From: Prorocentrum cordatum
Taxonomy: Eukaryota; Sar; Dinophyceae; Prorocentrales; Prorocentraceae
NCBI GenBank assembly: GCA_963575745.1
Contig: CAUYUJ010019274.1
Span: 1 to 62,500, forward strand
DNA: 62,500 nucleotides
Direction of reading: 5' to 3'
A model generated the notes under the pieces. It searched no databases. It had not been told where the DNA came from and saw only the letters and a list, made by a program, of their open reading frames with translations. Positions 61,824-62,500 of this stretch are shown here, in pieces. Position 1 is the first letter of the stretch. Every line of letters begins with the position of its first letter. The translations under genes were made by a program, and so were the position numbers.

Positions 61824-62370
61824 GAAATTATTGTAAAAAGTTGTGCGATGTGCGATGGGCGCGCCGTGGACAGCGAAGTTCAACCATGTGTGGCGCGCAA
61901 TTTTTTCGGTGCGACGGCGACGGCGGGTGGCCAGACAGATGCACAGTACGCAACCAAGCACGTTCGCCGACGGTGCGACAGCGACCGGCGAGGCCGCGAC
62001 AGATAGACAGTTCGTTTGTTTCCCGAGAACTCCTAAGATAGACTGTGGGAAGGATGGGGAAGCCATTCTGCTTCACCCTTGGTGCCTTTGCAGGGCCGCT
62101 TGGGGCCGTTTCGCCTGAGACGTCGTCGCAACATGGAGACGTCGGCCCGAGAAAAGCCAACGTGGCCTTCACCATGCACGCACATCTCTGCAGCGCACGC
62201 AATGGCCAAAACACAATATAAAAATCCCACCAGCCCTTTGGGCGTGAGTGGTTTAAAGAGCCCTCTCTGTCCTCAACCCCCTTCTTCCCCTTGGGGGAGG
62301 GGTTTACCCCTCCCCCTACCCCCTCCCCCTGGGCCTGGAAGGGGCGTTTCGCGGGTCGTTGGGTCACCGA
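61824..62370. other. No recognisable gene; one strong G/C hairpin
   Basis: Unique sequence. At 62,293-62,316 GGGGGAGGGGT and ACCCCTCCCCC form a perfect 11-bp inverted repeat with a 2-nt loop. Confidence 0.65.
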
Positions 62371-62500
62371 AGATGGCCTAAGATGGCGCCAAGAGGGCCC
62401 AAGAGAGCTCAAGGTGACCTCCAAGATCGCTCAAGATAGCCCTCGATGACTCAATATAGCTCCCAACATGCGTACAAGACGCTCCAAGACCGCCCCAAGA
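62371..62500 (+). repeat. CCAAGA-NGGCCC dispersed repeat, copy 7, cut by the window end
   Basis: Series CCTAAGATGGCGCCAAGAGG and CCCAAGAGAGCTCAAGG, the same family as at 9,170 and 15,860. Confidence 0.82.

Overview
The window looks like dinoflagellate nuclear DNA, or that of a very close alveolate relative. This rests on the families present: a LINE with an N-terminal zinc ribbon, Ty1/copia-type polyproteins with dinoflagellate-like Gag, integrase and RNase H sequences, a Penelope-like element with an N-terminal GIY-YIG module, and very large trinucleotide and tetranucleotide arrays. I cannot assign a genus. I found no ordinary single-copy host gene, no tRNA or rRNA gene and no CRISPR array. 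The recognisable coding sequence is all retroelement, set in satellite-like DNA.

Layout. 190-6840 (+) is a decayed LINE: zinc ribbon, APE endonuclease, reverse transcriptase (RT), RNase H. It is broken by one in-frame TGA and three frameshifts, two of them at T runs. 6.85-23.7 kb is a repeat landscape. It holds TCC, CATA, CCA and AT microsatellites, opposed tetranucleotide arrays, CGCGACCC minisatellites, a 1.7-kb composite inverted repeat, two hairpin-repeat clusters, and a dispersed degenerate family built on CCAAGA-NGGCCC.

23,720-41,691 (-) is the centrepiece: a structurally complete 17,972-bp copia-order LTR retrotransposon inserted in a CAGA microsatellite. Its 196-bp LTRs differ at 3 positions, have TGTGTATGG/CCATACACA ends, and are bordered by a polypurine tract and a possible primer-binding site. 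It encodes a coiled-coil Gag with three CCCH zinc fingers, then protease, integrase, RT and RNase H. After RNase H come roughly 2,500 further residues, which include what I read as a Tpt1/KptA RNA 2'-phosphotransferase-like domain. Its ORFs change frame at several points.

41.7-47.9 kb is again repeats plus unrecognised GC-rich DNA, with a 155-bp MITE-like inverted repeat at 44,164. 47,877-55,156 (-) is a second, old, GC-rich copia-type element: two 138-bp LTRs about 79% identical, canonical primer-binding site and polypurine tract, and decayed gag, integrase, RT and RNase H. 56.1-58.8 kb is TCC and ATC satellite with a roughly 550-bp tandem duplication. 59,136-61,823 (+) is a truncated Penelope-like element. 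The end of the window is again the CCAAGA-type repeat.

The genes do not form a host pathway. The main biological question is the young LTR element, which apparently carries a tRNA-repair-type enzyme and may use an anticodon-arm primer.
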